Shown: positions 54,663 through 63,202 of the stretch, piece by piece
Numbering within the stretch: the stretch's first letter is position 1
Layout: each line of letters starts with the position of its first letter
Origin: Campylobacteraceae bacterium
Lineage (GTDB): Bacteria > Campylobacterota > Campylobacteria > Campylobacterales > Arcobacteraceae
Assembly: GCA_013373175.1 (NCBI GenBank)
Contig: JABXII010000020.1
Coordinates: 1 to 64,000, forward strand
Length of the DNA: 64,000 nucleotides
Direction: 5' to 3'
Made by a program: the position numbers and the translations under genes
Notes under the pieces: generated by a model
Told to the model about the DNA's origin: nothing
What the model saw: the letters and a program-made list of their open reading frames with translations, nothing else
The model's database searches: none

Positions 54663-55762
54663 TGTTTAAAGATGTTTACAGAAATAAAAAAGTTTTAGTG
54701 ACTGGTCACACTGGTTTTAAAGGCAGTTGGCTTACAAGTTGGCTTATTAAACTTGGTGCAAATGTGGTGGGTATTTCAAAGGACATACCAACTAAGCCAT
54801 CAATGTTTGAAGAGTTGAAATTAGAAGACAAGATTAAACATTATCAAGAAGATATTAGAGATTTATTAAAGATGAAAGAGATTATCTCAAATGAAAAACC
54901 ACAATTTTTATTTCATCTTGCTGCTCAACCTATAGTATCTACTTCATACAATGATCCAATAGAAACCATATCATCAAATGTGGTAGGTACAGCAAATATT
55001 TTGGAGGCTTTAAAAGTATCAAATCATAACTGTACAGCTATCATCATTACAAGTGATAAGGCTTATGACAATGTAGAACAAGTTTGGGGTTATAAAGAAG
55101 ATGATAAAATGGGTGGAAAAGATATTTACAGTGGTAGCAAGGGTGCAGCTGAACTTATCATAAAGTCATATTATCATTCATTTTTCAAAAAAGATCATTG
55201 CAATATAAAATTAGGAATAGGTCGAGCCGGTAATGTTATAGGCGGTGGTGATTGGGCAAAAGATAGAATAGTAGTTGATTGTATGGTTGCTTGGAGTAAA
55301 AAAGAAGTAGTTGAGATAAGAGCTCCAAAAGCTACAAGGCCATGGCAACATGTGTTGGAACCTCTTAGCGGATATCTTAACCTTGGAGAAGAACTTTATC
55401 AAAACGATAGCTTGCATGGTGAAGCATTTAACTTTGGCCCAAGGGCAGAACAAAATCATACAGTAGAAGAGTTGCTAATAGACTTAAGTAAGTATTGGAA
55501 TTTTGAAGATGTAAATAATGCATATAAAGTGACAGGAAATATCCCATTTCATGAAGCTGGACTTTTGAAGCTCAATTGTGACAAAGCACTTTTTTATTTA
55601 AAATGGCAAGCAAGTCTAGAATACAAAGATACTATAAAATTCACAAGTGAATGGTATTATGACTTTTACATACGTGAAAAAAACATACTTGGTAAGACAC
55701 TTGAACAAATTGTAGAATATGAAAATATAGCAATTAGTAAAGGTTTAAAATGGACGGAGTAA
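54662..55762 (+). CDS. rfbG: CDP-glucose 4,6-dehydratase
   Basis: A 366-residue extended SDR that turns CDP-glucose into CDP-4-keto-6-deoxyglucose. The NAD loop VTGHTGFKGSWLTSWL is a hallmark of this family; LAAQPIVSTSYNDP, SDKAYDNVE (family variation of the Ser/Thr position), IYSGSKGAAELI (Tyr and Lys) and GRAGNVIGGGDWAKDRIV follow. It sits between rfbF and the RmlC-like gene with 1- and 13-nt overlaps. No ddhC/ddhD genes for 3,6-dideoxy sugars are present nearby. Confidence 0.95.
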   Translation: MFKDVYRNKKVLVTGHTGFKGSWLTSWLIKLGANVVGISKDIPTKPSMFEELKLEDKIKHYQEDIRDLLKMKEIISNEKPQFLFHLAAQPIVSTSYNDPIETISSNVVGTANILEALKVSNHNCTAIIITSDKAYDNVEQVWGYKEDDKMGGKDIYSGSKGAAELIIKSYYHSFFKKDHCNIKLGIGRAGNVIGGGDWAKDRIVVDCMVAWSKKEVVEIRAPKATRPWQHVLEPLSGYLNLGEELYQNDSLHGEAFNFGPRAEQNHTVEELLIDLSKYWNFEDVNNAYKVTGNIPFHEAGLLKLNCDKALFYLKWQASLEYKDTIKFTSEWYYDFYIREKNILGKTLEQIVEYENIAISKGLKWTE

Positions 55763-56187
55763 TACTTACACCACTTAAGCAAATCTATAACCCTAAAGGT
55801 GATATTCTTCATGCTATGAAAAAAAATGATGAAGGGTATGATGGATTTGGGGAAGCATATTTTTCTACTATCAATAAAGATGATATCAAAGGTTGGAAAA
55901 AACATACTCAAATGACTTTAAATCTTGTGGTGCCAATTGGAGAGATAGAATTTGTTGTTTATAATGAAAAGTCAAAAAAATTTTTCATTGTAAAGTTATC
56001 ACAGAATAACTATCAAAGATTGACTATAGAAGCTGGACTTTGGGTTGGATTTAAAGGAATTGGTCAATATAATATGTTATTAAATTTAGCTAGTATTGAA
56101 CATGATCCAAGAGAAGCAGTCAATATTGATTTAAGTGAGATTACGTATGAGTGGAACAAGTATGAAAGTATTAATAACCGGAGCTAA
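55750..56187 (+). CDS. RmlC-like cupin sugar epimerase
   Basis: The 145-residue protein belongs to the dTDP-4-dehydrorhamnose 3,5-epimerase-like cupins. The opening VILTPLKQIYNPKGDILHAMKKND, the GWKKHTQMTLNLVVPIGEIEFVVY core with the putative catalytic His, and the LWVGFKGIGQYNMLLNLASIEH segment are visible. It is shorter than classic RmlC (about 180). Sitting behind rfbF-rfbG it probably epimerises CDP-4-keto-6-deoxyglucose at C3 and/or C5. The dTDP-rhamnose pathway is unlikely, as rmlA/rmlB are absent here. Confidence 0.82.
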   Translation: MDGVILTPLKQIYNPKGDILHAMKKNDEGYDGFGEAYFSTINKDDIKGWKKHTQMTLNLVVPIGEIEFVVYNEKSKKFFIVKLSQNNYQRLTIEAGLWVGFKGIGQYNMLLNLASIEHDPREAVNIDLSEITYEWNKYESINNRS

Positions 56188-57028
56188 TGGTATGCTTGGG
56201 ACTAACTTAATGAAGTTAATCTCATATGAAGCTATTGGATTTACTTCAAAAGAGTTAGATGTATCTGATTCTAAAAAATGTATTGAATTATTAGAATCTA
56301 AAAATCCAAATATTATTATTCACACTGCAGCATATACGAATGTGGAAGATTGTGAAGGAAATCCAAAAAAAGCTTATAAGATAAATACGATTGGTACTCA
56401 AAATTTAGTTAACTATTGTATTAATAAAGATATTTTATTTATTTATATTTCCAGTACAGGAATCTATGGTACAAAAAAAGAAAATATACATTATAATGAA
56501 TTTGATGAAGTTAACCCAACTACGATTCATCATAAATCAAAATATGAAGCAGAAAAAATAATTCAAAGTCACTTATGCAAATACTTGATTTTAAGAACAG
56601 GTTGGCTTTTTGGTGGAGACATACAACACAATAAAAATTTTGTTTATAAAAGATATTTAGAAGCTAAGAATAATCGTGAAATATATAGTGATAATTCTCA
56701 AATTGGAAATCCTACTAGTATTAAAGATCTAGTTAAACAAATTGAAATTTTAATTAAATATAATCAATATGGGATATTTAATTGTGTAAATGAGGCAAAG
56801 AATATTTCAAGGTATGATTATGTAAGAAAGATTGTAGAACTATTTGAATGTAATTGTGAAGTGAAAGTTGCAGATGATACTATGTTTAAAAGAGCCGCTC
56901 CTGTATCAAAAAATGAATCTGCAGAAAATTTTAAACTCAATTTATTGAAAATAAATAAAATGATAAATTGGGAAATATCATTAAAAGAATATATAGAAAA
57001 ATTAAAGATGGAAATAAATGAAAAATAA
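56162..57028 (+). CDS. RmlD-like NAD(P)-dependent 4-reductase
   Basis: A 288-residue SDR that begins VLITGANGMLGTNLM and shows HTAAYTNVEDCEGNPKKAY, YISSTGIYG and SKYEAEK with the Tyr and Lys of the active site; ILRTGWLFGG follows. These are the landmarks of the dTDP-4-dehydrorhamnose reductase family. It should reduce the 4-keto group of the CDP-sugar produced by the three upstream genes. I used ATG 56162, 26 nt inside the cupin gene, rather than a longer in-frame start; the NAD loop then starts at residue 2 as in RmlD. It overlaps the next gene by 11 nt. Confidence 0.86.
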   Translation: MKVLITGANGMLGTNLMKLISYEAIGFTSKELDVSDSKKCIELLESKNPNIIIHTAAYTNVEDCEGNPKKAYKINTIGTQNLVNYCINKDILFIYISSTGIYGTKKENIHYNEFDEVNPTTIHHKSKYEAEKIIQSHLCKYLILRTGWLFGGDIQHNKNFVYKRYLEAKNNREIYSDNSQIGNPTSIKDLVKQIEILIKYNQYGIFNCVNEAKNISRYDYVRKIVELFECNCEVKVADDTMFKRAAPVSKNESAENFKLNLLKINKMINWEISLKEYIEKLKMEINEK

Positions 57029-57926
57029 ACCACTCGTTTCAATACTTATGAACTGTTATAATGGGGAAAAGTATCTTAAAGAAGCTATAGATAGTATTTA
57101 TGCACAGACATATGAAAACTGGGAAATAATATTTGTAGATAACTGTTCAGTTGATGGTAGTGCAGATATTGCTAAGTCTTATGATAAAAGATTAAAGTAT
57201 TACAAAACAAGAGAAAATATTCCATTAGGGGCGGCAAGAAATTGGGGATTGCAGTTTGTAAAAGGGGAATTTTTAACATTTTTAGATACAGATGACATAT
57301 GGCTTAATAATAAACTTGAATTACAATTAAAAACTATTGAAGAAGATGTAGCATTTGTTTATAGTTCAGTAATTCATATAAATGAGGTAGGAATAAAATT
57401 AAGAGATACTATTTTAAATATTGATAATAATTTTGAATCATTGTTAAAAAGATATGATATAAATATGCATAGTACATTAATAAACTTAAATCTTGTAAAT
57501 GTAAAATTTAATGAAAAACTATTATATTGTCCAGATTATGAATTGTTTATGAATATTTCTGCAAAAGGCTATAATTATAAAGCTATTAATAAATCATTAG
57601 TGAAGTATAGAGTACATAGTGATTCTTTATCTTTTAAGACTATTGACATTCAAATAAATGAGATAATATCAGTAATTAATAATTTAAAAAAAGACTATCC
57701 TATTTTATATGGACAATATAGAAATACTTTTAAAATAGCAATTTATAAATTCACCTACCTTATAAATGCTAAAAAGTTTTTAAATATGAAAAGATATTTT
57801 AAAGCAGCAAAAGAACTGTTTTTTTTAGCACAATATGATAAAAAATATTTTATTGTTTCTTTACTTTTATTTATTCCTATGTTTAATTCATTGATTTATA
57901 ATAGGTTTTTAAAAAAATATGTATAA
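57018..57926 (+). CDS. Glycosyltransferase family 2
   Basis: A 302-residue GT-A enzyme: VSILMNCYNGEKYLKEAIDSIYAQTY at the N-terminus, EIIFVDNCSVDGS, PLGAARNWGLQFVKGEF and the metal motif FLDTDDIW near 91-98. The C-terminal 60 residues contain a hydrophobic patch that could associate with the membrane. It likely adds an O-chain sugar such as the CDP-6-deoxyhexose. Overlaps the Wzy-like gene by 8 nt. Confidence 0.87.
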   Translation: MKNKPLVSILMNCYNGEKYLKEAIDSIYAQTYENWEIIFVDNCSVDGSADIAKSYDKRLKYYKTRENIPLGAARNWGLQFVKGEFLTFLDTDDIWLNNKLELQLKTIEEDVAFVYSSVIHINEVGIKLRDTILNIDNNFESLLKRYDINMHSTLINLNLVNVKFNEKLLYCPDYELFMNISAKGYNYKAINKSLVKYRVHSDSLSFKTIDIQINEIISVINNLKKDYPILYGQYRNTFKIAIYKFTYLINAKKFLNMKRYFKAAKELFFLAQYDKKYFIVSLLLFIPMFNSLIYNRFLKKYV

Positions 57927-59145
57927 ATTACTAATATTTAATAAAATATCAATATTGTATTATGTCATTATATTTCTTTTTGCTATAAATACTGATATTA
58001 CAACAGGTTTATATTTATATGATGTAGTTATATTATTTACGGTAGTAAAATTATTTTATAAGAAAAATATTTATTTAAGTAAAAATACAAAAAAATTTAT
58101 ATTTAGTATATTATTTTGTATTACACTACCAACTTTTTTAAGTTTATTATATCAATCTTTTTTCTATCCTGAATTAATGCAAAAATATTCTATTTACGTT
58201 GCATACAATACTTTTGTTGTAATATTATACATCATTTTTTTCGAAAATACATATAAAAATTTATACTTAAATTTTAATATAGTTTCAATAGTGCTAGCTA
58301 TACCTATACTTATTAGTTTAGCAATGTATTTTGATCCGACAATTAATGATTTCTTTGCATTTGTATACAATATAGAAAGACAACATTCTTTACGTTATGC
58401 AGGTATTTGGGGTAGAGATGTAAATCAATTAGGTTATTATGCAACTGTTTTTTTATTCTTTAACATTTGCATATATTATTATAAAAAAATATCTAAATAT
58501 TTATTTATTTTTCTTATTATATTATCCTTGCTTTCAATTATTATTAGTGGAATGAGGTTAGGAATTTTTGTTTTAGGCTTTATATTAGTTATTTTTGCTA
58601 TTTTATATAAAAAGCCCATTGTATCTTTAAAGTCACTATTTAGTTATATATTATTTTTATTGTTATTAGGATTTATATATTCTCTTACTATTGAAAATAG
58701 TTACATTATATCTTATCTAATAGAAAGATTTGATATTAATTTATTCTTTGGTGATTTAACTGGTGCATCAGGGCGAAATCATATCGGTAAAATGTATGCT
58801 AAGTGGTATACAATTTTCACATACAAAGATGATTTATTAGATATCTTATTTGGCATGTACCCTAAGTGGAAATTCCCTGACTCTTTAGTTATATTTTATT
58901 TTGCAAACCATGGTTTTATAGGAGTATTACTTCTGTTATTCTATATTGGATTTATCTTTAAAATATTGTTAAAATTTAACTTACCATATATTCCAACTTT
59001 TATATTGTTTTTTTTATTAATCGTTTCATTTAAAGGAAACTTTATTTTTAATAATATGGGCATGTATATTTTTGTATTTATATTTTATATATTTCTAGAA
59101 GAGAAATACTGCAGAAAGGATATCAGTGATAATAATAGTAGGTAA
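57919..59145 (+). CDS. wzy: O-antigen polymerase-like membrane protein (Wzy candidate)
   Basis: A 408-residue protein with about ten hydrophobic helices and one larger hydrophilic loop around 265-330 that contains SGRNHIGKMYAKWYTIF. The layout suits the O-antigen polymerase/ligase superfamily. An SGMRLGIF motif with an Arg before a helix resembles the conserved region of these proteins. It is the best Wzy in the window: it stands among O-chain sugar genes, whereas the similar protein at 16602 stands among core genes and may be WaaL. The assignment between the two is inference from position. It overlaps the next gene by 20 nt. Confidence 0.7.
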   Translation: MYKLLIFNKISILYYVIIFLFAINTDITTGLYLYDVVILFTVVKLFYKKNIYLSKNTKKFIFSILFCITLPTFLSLLYQSFFYPELMQKYSIYVAYNTFVVILYIIFFENTYKNLYLNFNIVSIVLAIPILISLAMYFDPTINDFFAFVYNIERQHSLRYAGIWGRDVNQLGYYATVFLFFNICIYYYKKISKYLFIFLIILSLLSIIISGMRLGIFVLGFILVIFAILYKKPIVSLKSLFSYILFLLLLGFIYSLTIENSYIISYLIERFDINLFFGDLTGASGRNHIGKMYAKWYTIFTYKDDLLDILFGMYPKWKFPDSLVIFYFANHGFIGVLLLLFYIGFIFKILLKFNLPYIPTFILFFLLIVSFKGNFIFNNMGMYIFVFIFYIFLEEKYCRKDISDNNSR

Positions 59146-59944
59146 AAGAAGTAATCTATCTAAAAATATTGCTTTGCAAATAGAAGGTTGTATCTTAATC
59201 TCAAATTCTTCAGAATTAGAAACTATTTTAAATACTACGAAAATAGATGAAAAAATAGAATTAATATTTAATAATTTTCAAATATCAACGAAATTAAATA
59301 ATTGTATAGATTTAGCTGAATATATAGATAAGTCTATATATGAAACATCTAAAACTTTAGATATTTTAGATAAAAAAGAAATATATATTAGTAAAATTAT
59401 CTATACAAGTAGTAGTTCAGTATATGGCAATAATAAATTTTGTTCAGAAATAGATAATGTGATGCCAATGAGTTTACAAGCTTCGTTAAAAGTGGCAAAT
59501 GAAGAGTTAATTAAAAGATTTTGTGAATCTAGAAGTATTAATTATACAATAACTAGAGTATTTAATATGTATGGTGGTGATGATAGATTTTCTGTAATTA
59601 GTAAAATCAAAGATACTTATATTAAGGATATACAATTAAATATTATTAATAGTGGATCGGCTATTCGTGACTTTATATATATATTTGATGTAGTTGATGT
59701 ATATAAAAAACTCTTAAAGAGTAATAATATACCAAGAGTTCTAAATATTGCTAGTGGTAATGGCAAAAGAGTACAAGATATTTTAAATTTTTTAAGAACT
59801 AAAGATATATTAATCAAAACTGTAAACACTCAAAGAAATGAACTTAAAGCATCAATAGCAAATATTGATTTATTAGATACTTTTGTAGATACAAGAAATT
59901 TTATGCAAGTTGAAGATTATTTATTGAGAGAGCTAAGAAAATGA
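59126..59944 (+). CDS. NAD-dependent epimerase/dehydratase-like protein, degenerate active site
   Basis: A 272-residue extended-SDR-like protein. It has an IIIVGKRSNLSKNIALQ opening in which the usual GxxGxxG is not intact, YTSSSSVYGNN for the catalytic Ser/Thr, and then LQASLKVANEELIKRF, where Lys122 is kept but the Tyr expected four residues earlier is Gln118. NMYGGDDRFS and an ASGNGKRVQDIL segment follow. The lost Tyr and loop suggest it may be inactive or catalyse something without the Tyr base. GTG start with a GAAAGGA site. It overlaps the GT4 gene by 4 nt. Confidence 0.65.
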   Translation: MIIIVGKRSNLSKNIALQIEGCILISNSSELETILNTTKIDEKIELIFNNFQISTKLNNCIDLAEYIDKSIYETSKTLDILDKKEIYISKIIYTSSSSVYGNNKFCSEIDNVMPMSLQASLKVANEELIKRFCESRSINYTITRVFNMYGGDDRFSVISKIKDTYIKDIQLNIINSGSAIRDFIYIFDVVDVYKKLLKSNNIPRVLNIASGNGKRVQDILNFLRTKDILIKTVNTQRNELKASIANIDLLDTFVDTRNFMQVEDYLLRELRK

Positions 59945-61065
59945 AAATTATCATAAATACAACAAACTTAAAAACTGGTGGTGCATTGCAAGTTGCAATC
60001 TCTTTTATAAAAGAATGTATTAATTTTGATGAACATGAATATTTTGTTTTTTTATCTCCTTCTATGAATAAAGAAATTCAACAAGATAAATTTCCAAATA
60101 ATTTCAAGTTTTATATATTTAATAATCCAAGCAGATTTATATTATTTGATAAAACAATTAAGAAATTGGATAAAAAAGAAAAAGAAATTGTTCCAGATGT
60201 CGTTTTTTCTGTATTTGGACCTACATATTGGAAACCAAAATCAAAACATGTAATGGGATTTGCAAATGGGCTATATCTCTATTCTGAATCACCATATTTT
60301 AATACTTTTTCATTTTTAGATAAAATAAAGTTTAAGTTAAAAAAAGAATATCATAGATTTCTTTTACGTACAAATGCAGACTTTTATGTTTTACAAACAG
60401 AAGATATGAAAAAAAGATTTGCACAATTTATCAGTAAAGAAGAAAATATTATGCAAGTTATATCTAGTCGACATGACTCAATTTTTGAACAACCTTTCAA
60501 TGATTTGAAATTATTACCTAACAAAAGTGATGGTGAATTTTGGTTTATAACAATTTCTGCGTATTATCCACATAAAAGATTAGATTTAATTAATGATTTA
60601 GTTCCATTAATTAAAAAAGAAAAATTAAATGTCAAATTTATATTGACAATACCTGAAGATGTTTTAGAGAAGAATTTTAGAAATGTGAAAGAGTATATTA
60701 TAAATTTAGGCCCAGTTAAACTTGAAGAATGTTCATATATTTATAGTAAATGTGATGCTCTTTTTTTACCAACATTAATTGAAAGTTTTACAGCTTCTTA
60801 TCCTGAAGCAATGATAATGAAAAAACCGATTTTAACTTCTCATTACTCTTTTGCAAAAACAGTTTGTAAAGATGCTGCACTCTATTTTAATCCTTATGAT
60901 ATAAACGATATAATGAATCAGATTAGAATAATTTATACTGATAAAAAGCTTTATACTGATTTAGTTGAAAAAGGTTTGAAAGTTGTTGAAATATTGCCTT
61001 CTTCAAAATCAAGAGCAAATAAATATTTGAATATATTAGAGGAAATAAAGGGTAGAAATGTTTAA
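59941..61065 (+). CDS. Glycosyltransferase, GT4-type
   Basis: A 374-residue GT-B protein beginning INTTNLKTGGALQVAISF with the usual glycine-rich loop. The C-terminal half has ITISAYYPHKRLDLINDL, LGPVKLEECSYIY and FLPTLIESFTASYPEAMIMKKPIL, in which the Glu residues resemble the EX7E signature. It probably extends the O-unit using the UDP-L-FucNAc or CDP-deoxyhexose made by neighbouring genes. Donor not assignable. Overlaps fnlA by 8 nt. Confidence 0.85.
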   Translation: MKIIINTTNLKTGGALQVAISFIKECINFDEHEYFVFLSPSMNKEIQQDKFPNNFKFYIFNNPSRFILFDKTIKKLDKKEKEIVPDVVFSVFGPTYWKPKSKHVMGFANGLYLYSESPYFNTFSFLDKIKFKLKKEYHRFLLRTNADFYVLQTEDMKKRFAQFISKEENIMQVISSRHDSIFEQPFNDLKLLPNKSDGEFWFITISAYYPHKRLDLINDLVPLIKKEKLNVKFILTIPEDVLEKNFRNVKEYIINLGPVKLEECSYIYSKCDALFLPTLIESFTASYPEAMIMKKPILTSHYSFAKTVCKDAALYFNPYDINDIMNQIRIIYTDKKLYTDLVEKGLKVVEILPSSKSRANKYLNILEEIKGRNV

Positions 61066-62083
61066 AGATAAAATACTATTAATTACAGGAGGAACTGGCT
61101 CTTTTGGGAATGCTGTTCTTCGTAATTTTTTAAATACTGATATAAAAGAAATAAGAATTTTTAGTAGAGATGAACTCAAGCAAGATGATATGAGAAAAAA
61201 ATATAACAATGATAAGCTTAAGTTTTATCTTGGTGATGTTAGAGATGTAAATTCACTTGATGATGCTATAAGAGGAGTGGATTATATCTTTCATGCAGCT
61301 GCACTCAAGCAAGTGCCATCATGTGAATTTTATCCTATGCAAGCAATCCAAACAAATGTAGTTGGTACTGAAAATGTACTAAATGTAGCAGTAAAACATA
61401 AAGTTAAAAATATAGTAGTCCTAAGTACTGATAAAGCTGTATATCCTATCAATGCTATGGGTATAAGTAAAGCTATGATGGAAAAAGTAGCGGTTGCCAA
61501 AAGCAGAAATATTGATAATTCTGAAACTATTATCTCTTGTACACGATATGGAAATGTTATGGCAAGTAGAGGTTCAGTAATACCACTTTTTATAAAACAA
61601 ATAAAAAGTGGTCAAGATATAACAATAACAGATCCAAATATGACTAGATTTATGATGAGTTTGGATGATGCTGTAGATTTAGTAATGTTTGCTTTTAAAA
61701 ATGCAAAGAATGGAGATATATTTGTCCAGAAAGCACCTGCTTGCACTGTTGAATTACTTGCGAATACTTTGAAAAATATGCTTGGATTTCCTAATCACAG
61801 AATAAATATCATTGGTACAAGACATGGTGAAAAACTATATGAAACACTTCTAACAAGGGAAGAAATGGTTCATTCTGTGGATATGGAAAGATATTATCGA
61901 ATTCCTGCTGATAATAGGGATTTGAATTATGGGAAGTTTTTTGAAGAAGGTGAGGTAATAACCGAAGCACATGATTATCATTCACATAATACAAAACAAT
62001 TAAATAAGGAAGAACTAAAAGAAATGCTTTTGAATCTTACTGAAATAAAACAAGACTTGAAAGAATTTGGAGTTATGGTATGA
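61058..62083 (+). CDS. fnlA: UDP-N-acetylglucosamine 4,6-dehydratase/5-epimerase
   Basis: A 341-residue SDR of the FnlA/WbjB/CapE group: ILLITGGTGSFGNAVLRNFL at the start, AAALKQVPSCEFYPMQAI, VVLSTDKAVYPINAMGISKAMMEK and YGNVMASRGSVIPLF. It converts UDP-GlcNAc to the 4-keto-6-deoxy talo/arabino intermediates on the way to UDP-L-FucNAc (2-acetamido-2,6-dideoxy-L-galactose). It differs clearly from legB. It is followed by fnlC with a 4-nt overlap and fnlB. Confidence 0.92.
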   Translation: MFKDKILLITGGTGSFGNAVLRNFLNTDIKEIRIFSRDELKQDDMRKKYNNDKLKFYLGDVRDVNSLDDAIRGVDYIFHAAALKQVPSCEFYPMQAIQTNVVGTENVLNVAVKHKVKNIVVLSTDKAVYPINAMGISKAMMEKVAVAKSRNIDNSETIISCTRYGNVMASRGSVIPLFIKQIKSGQDITITDPNMTRFMMSLDDAVDLVMFAFKNAKNGDIFVQKAPACTVELLANTLKNMLGFPNHRINIIGTRHGEKLYETLLTREEMVHSVDMERYYRIPADNRDLNYGKFFEEGEVITEAHDYHSHNTKQLNKEELKEMLLNLTEIKQDLKEFGVMV

Positions 62084-63201
62084 AAACAGTTATGACAATA
62101 GTTGGGACAAGACCAGAAATTATAAAACTTAGTCGAGTTATAGCTGAGCTTGAAAAATATACAAATCATATTTTGGTTCATACTGGACAAAATTATGATT
62201 ATGAACTAAACGAAGTGTTTTTTAATGATATGGGAATAAAAAAACCTGACTATTTTTTAAATGCAGCAGCATCTAATGCAATTGAAACTATTGCAAATGT
62301 AATATCTAAATCAGATAAACTTTTTGAAAAGTTAAAACCAGATGCAGTTTTACTTTATGGAGATACAAATAGTTGTTTGTCTGTAATCTCCGCAAAAAGA
62401 AGGAAAATTCCAATTTTTCATATGGAAGCAGGGAATCGATGTTTTGACCAAAGAGTTCCAGAAGAGATAAATAGAAAAATTGTTGATCAATTAAGTGATA
62501 TAAACATGACTTTAACAGAACATGCAAGAAGATATTTAGTTGCGGAGGGGATTCCCTCTGAAACAGTAATAAAAACTGGTTCTTCTATGCAAGAAGTTTT
62601 AGAGTATCATAAAGAAGATATAAAAAATTCAAAAGTTTTAGAAAATTTAAATTTAGAACCAAAAGAGTTTTTTATCGTAAGTACACATAGAGAAGAAAAT
62701 TTAGATAGTGAGCAGAACTTTAATGACTTATTAAAATCATTAAATGTCATAGCTACAACGTATAATAAAAGACTAATTGTATCTACGCATCCTAGAACAA
62801 GGAAGAAACTAGAATCTTTAGAAAATAAAGATTTCAATTCTTTAATAGAATTTATGAAACCACTTGGATTTTTTGATTATATAGCATTACAACAAAATGC
62901 ATATTGTGCTATCAGTGATAGTGGAACAATCACAGAAGAGTCTTCAATATTAGGTTTCCCTTCAATTACTATAAGACAAGCTCATGAAAGACCAGAAGGA
63001 ATGGATGAAGGAACATTAATAATGTCTGGACTTAAAAGTGATGATATTATAAACTCTATAAATATAGTAACAGAACAAACTGCAAAGCAGCCAATGAATA
63101 TAGTAAAAGATTATGATACAAATACAGTATCAAAAAAAGTAGTCAGAATAATAGTAAGTTATATAGATTATATAAATAGAACTGTATGGAAAGAGTATTA
63201 A
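62080..63201 (+). CDS. fnlC: UDP-sugar 2-epimerase of the UDP-L-FucNAc pathway (WecB-like)
   Basis: A 373-residue non-hydrolysing UDP-N-acetylglucosamine 2-epimerase relative. Typical segments are IVGTRPEIIKLSRVIAEL, VHTGQNYDYELNEVFFND, YGDTNSC, HMEAGNRCFDQRVPEEINR and STHREEN. In the setting of fnlA and fnlB it is FnlC/WbjD/CapG, which makes UDP-L-FucNAc from the reduced intermediate by C2 epimerisation. It is not a hydrolysing NeuC/LegG enzyme on present evidence. Overlaps fnlA by 4 nt. Confidence 0.9.
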   Translation: MKTVMTIVGTRPEIIKLSRVIAELEKYTNHILVHTGQNYDYELNEVFFNDMGIKKPDYFLNAAASNAIETIANVISKSDKLFEKLKPDAVLLYGDTNSCLSVISAKRRKIPIFHMEAGNRCFDQRVPEEINRKIVDQLSDINMTLTEHARRYLVAEGIPSETVIKTGSSMQEVLEYHKEDIKNSKVLENLNLEPKEFFIVSTHREENLDSEQNFNDLLKSLNVIATTYNKRLIVSTHPRTRKKLESLENKDFNSLIEFMKPLGFFDYIALQQNAYCAISDSGTITEESSILGFPSITIRQAHERPEGMDEGTLIMSGLKSDDIINSINIVTEQTAKQPMNIVKDYDTNTVSKKVVRIIVSYIDYINRTVWKEY

Positions 63202-63202
63202 T

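Noticed and set aside
55750-57028. dTDP-rhamnose pathway
   Set aside because: rmlA and rmlB are absent; the preceding genes make CDP-4-keto-6-deoxyglucose, so a CDP-sugar product is more likely.
62080-63201. The WecB-like protein as the missing LegG hydrolase
   Set aside because: Its motifs (GTRPEIIKLS, HTGQNYD, EAGNRCFDQRVPEEINR) are those of non-hydrolysing epimerases and it is embedded in the fnl cassette.
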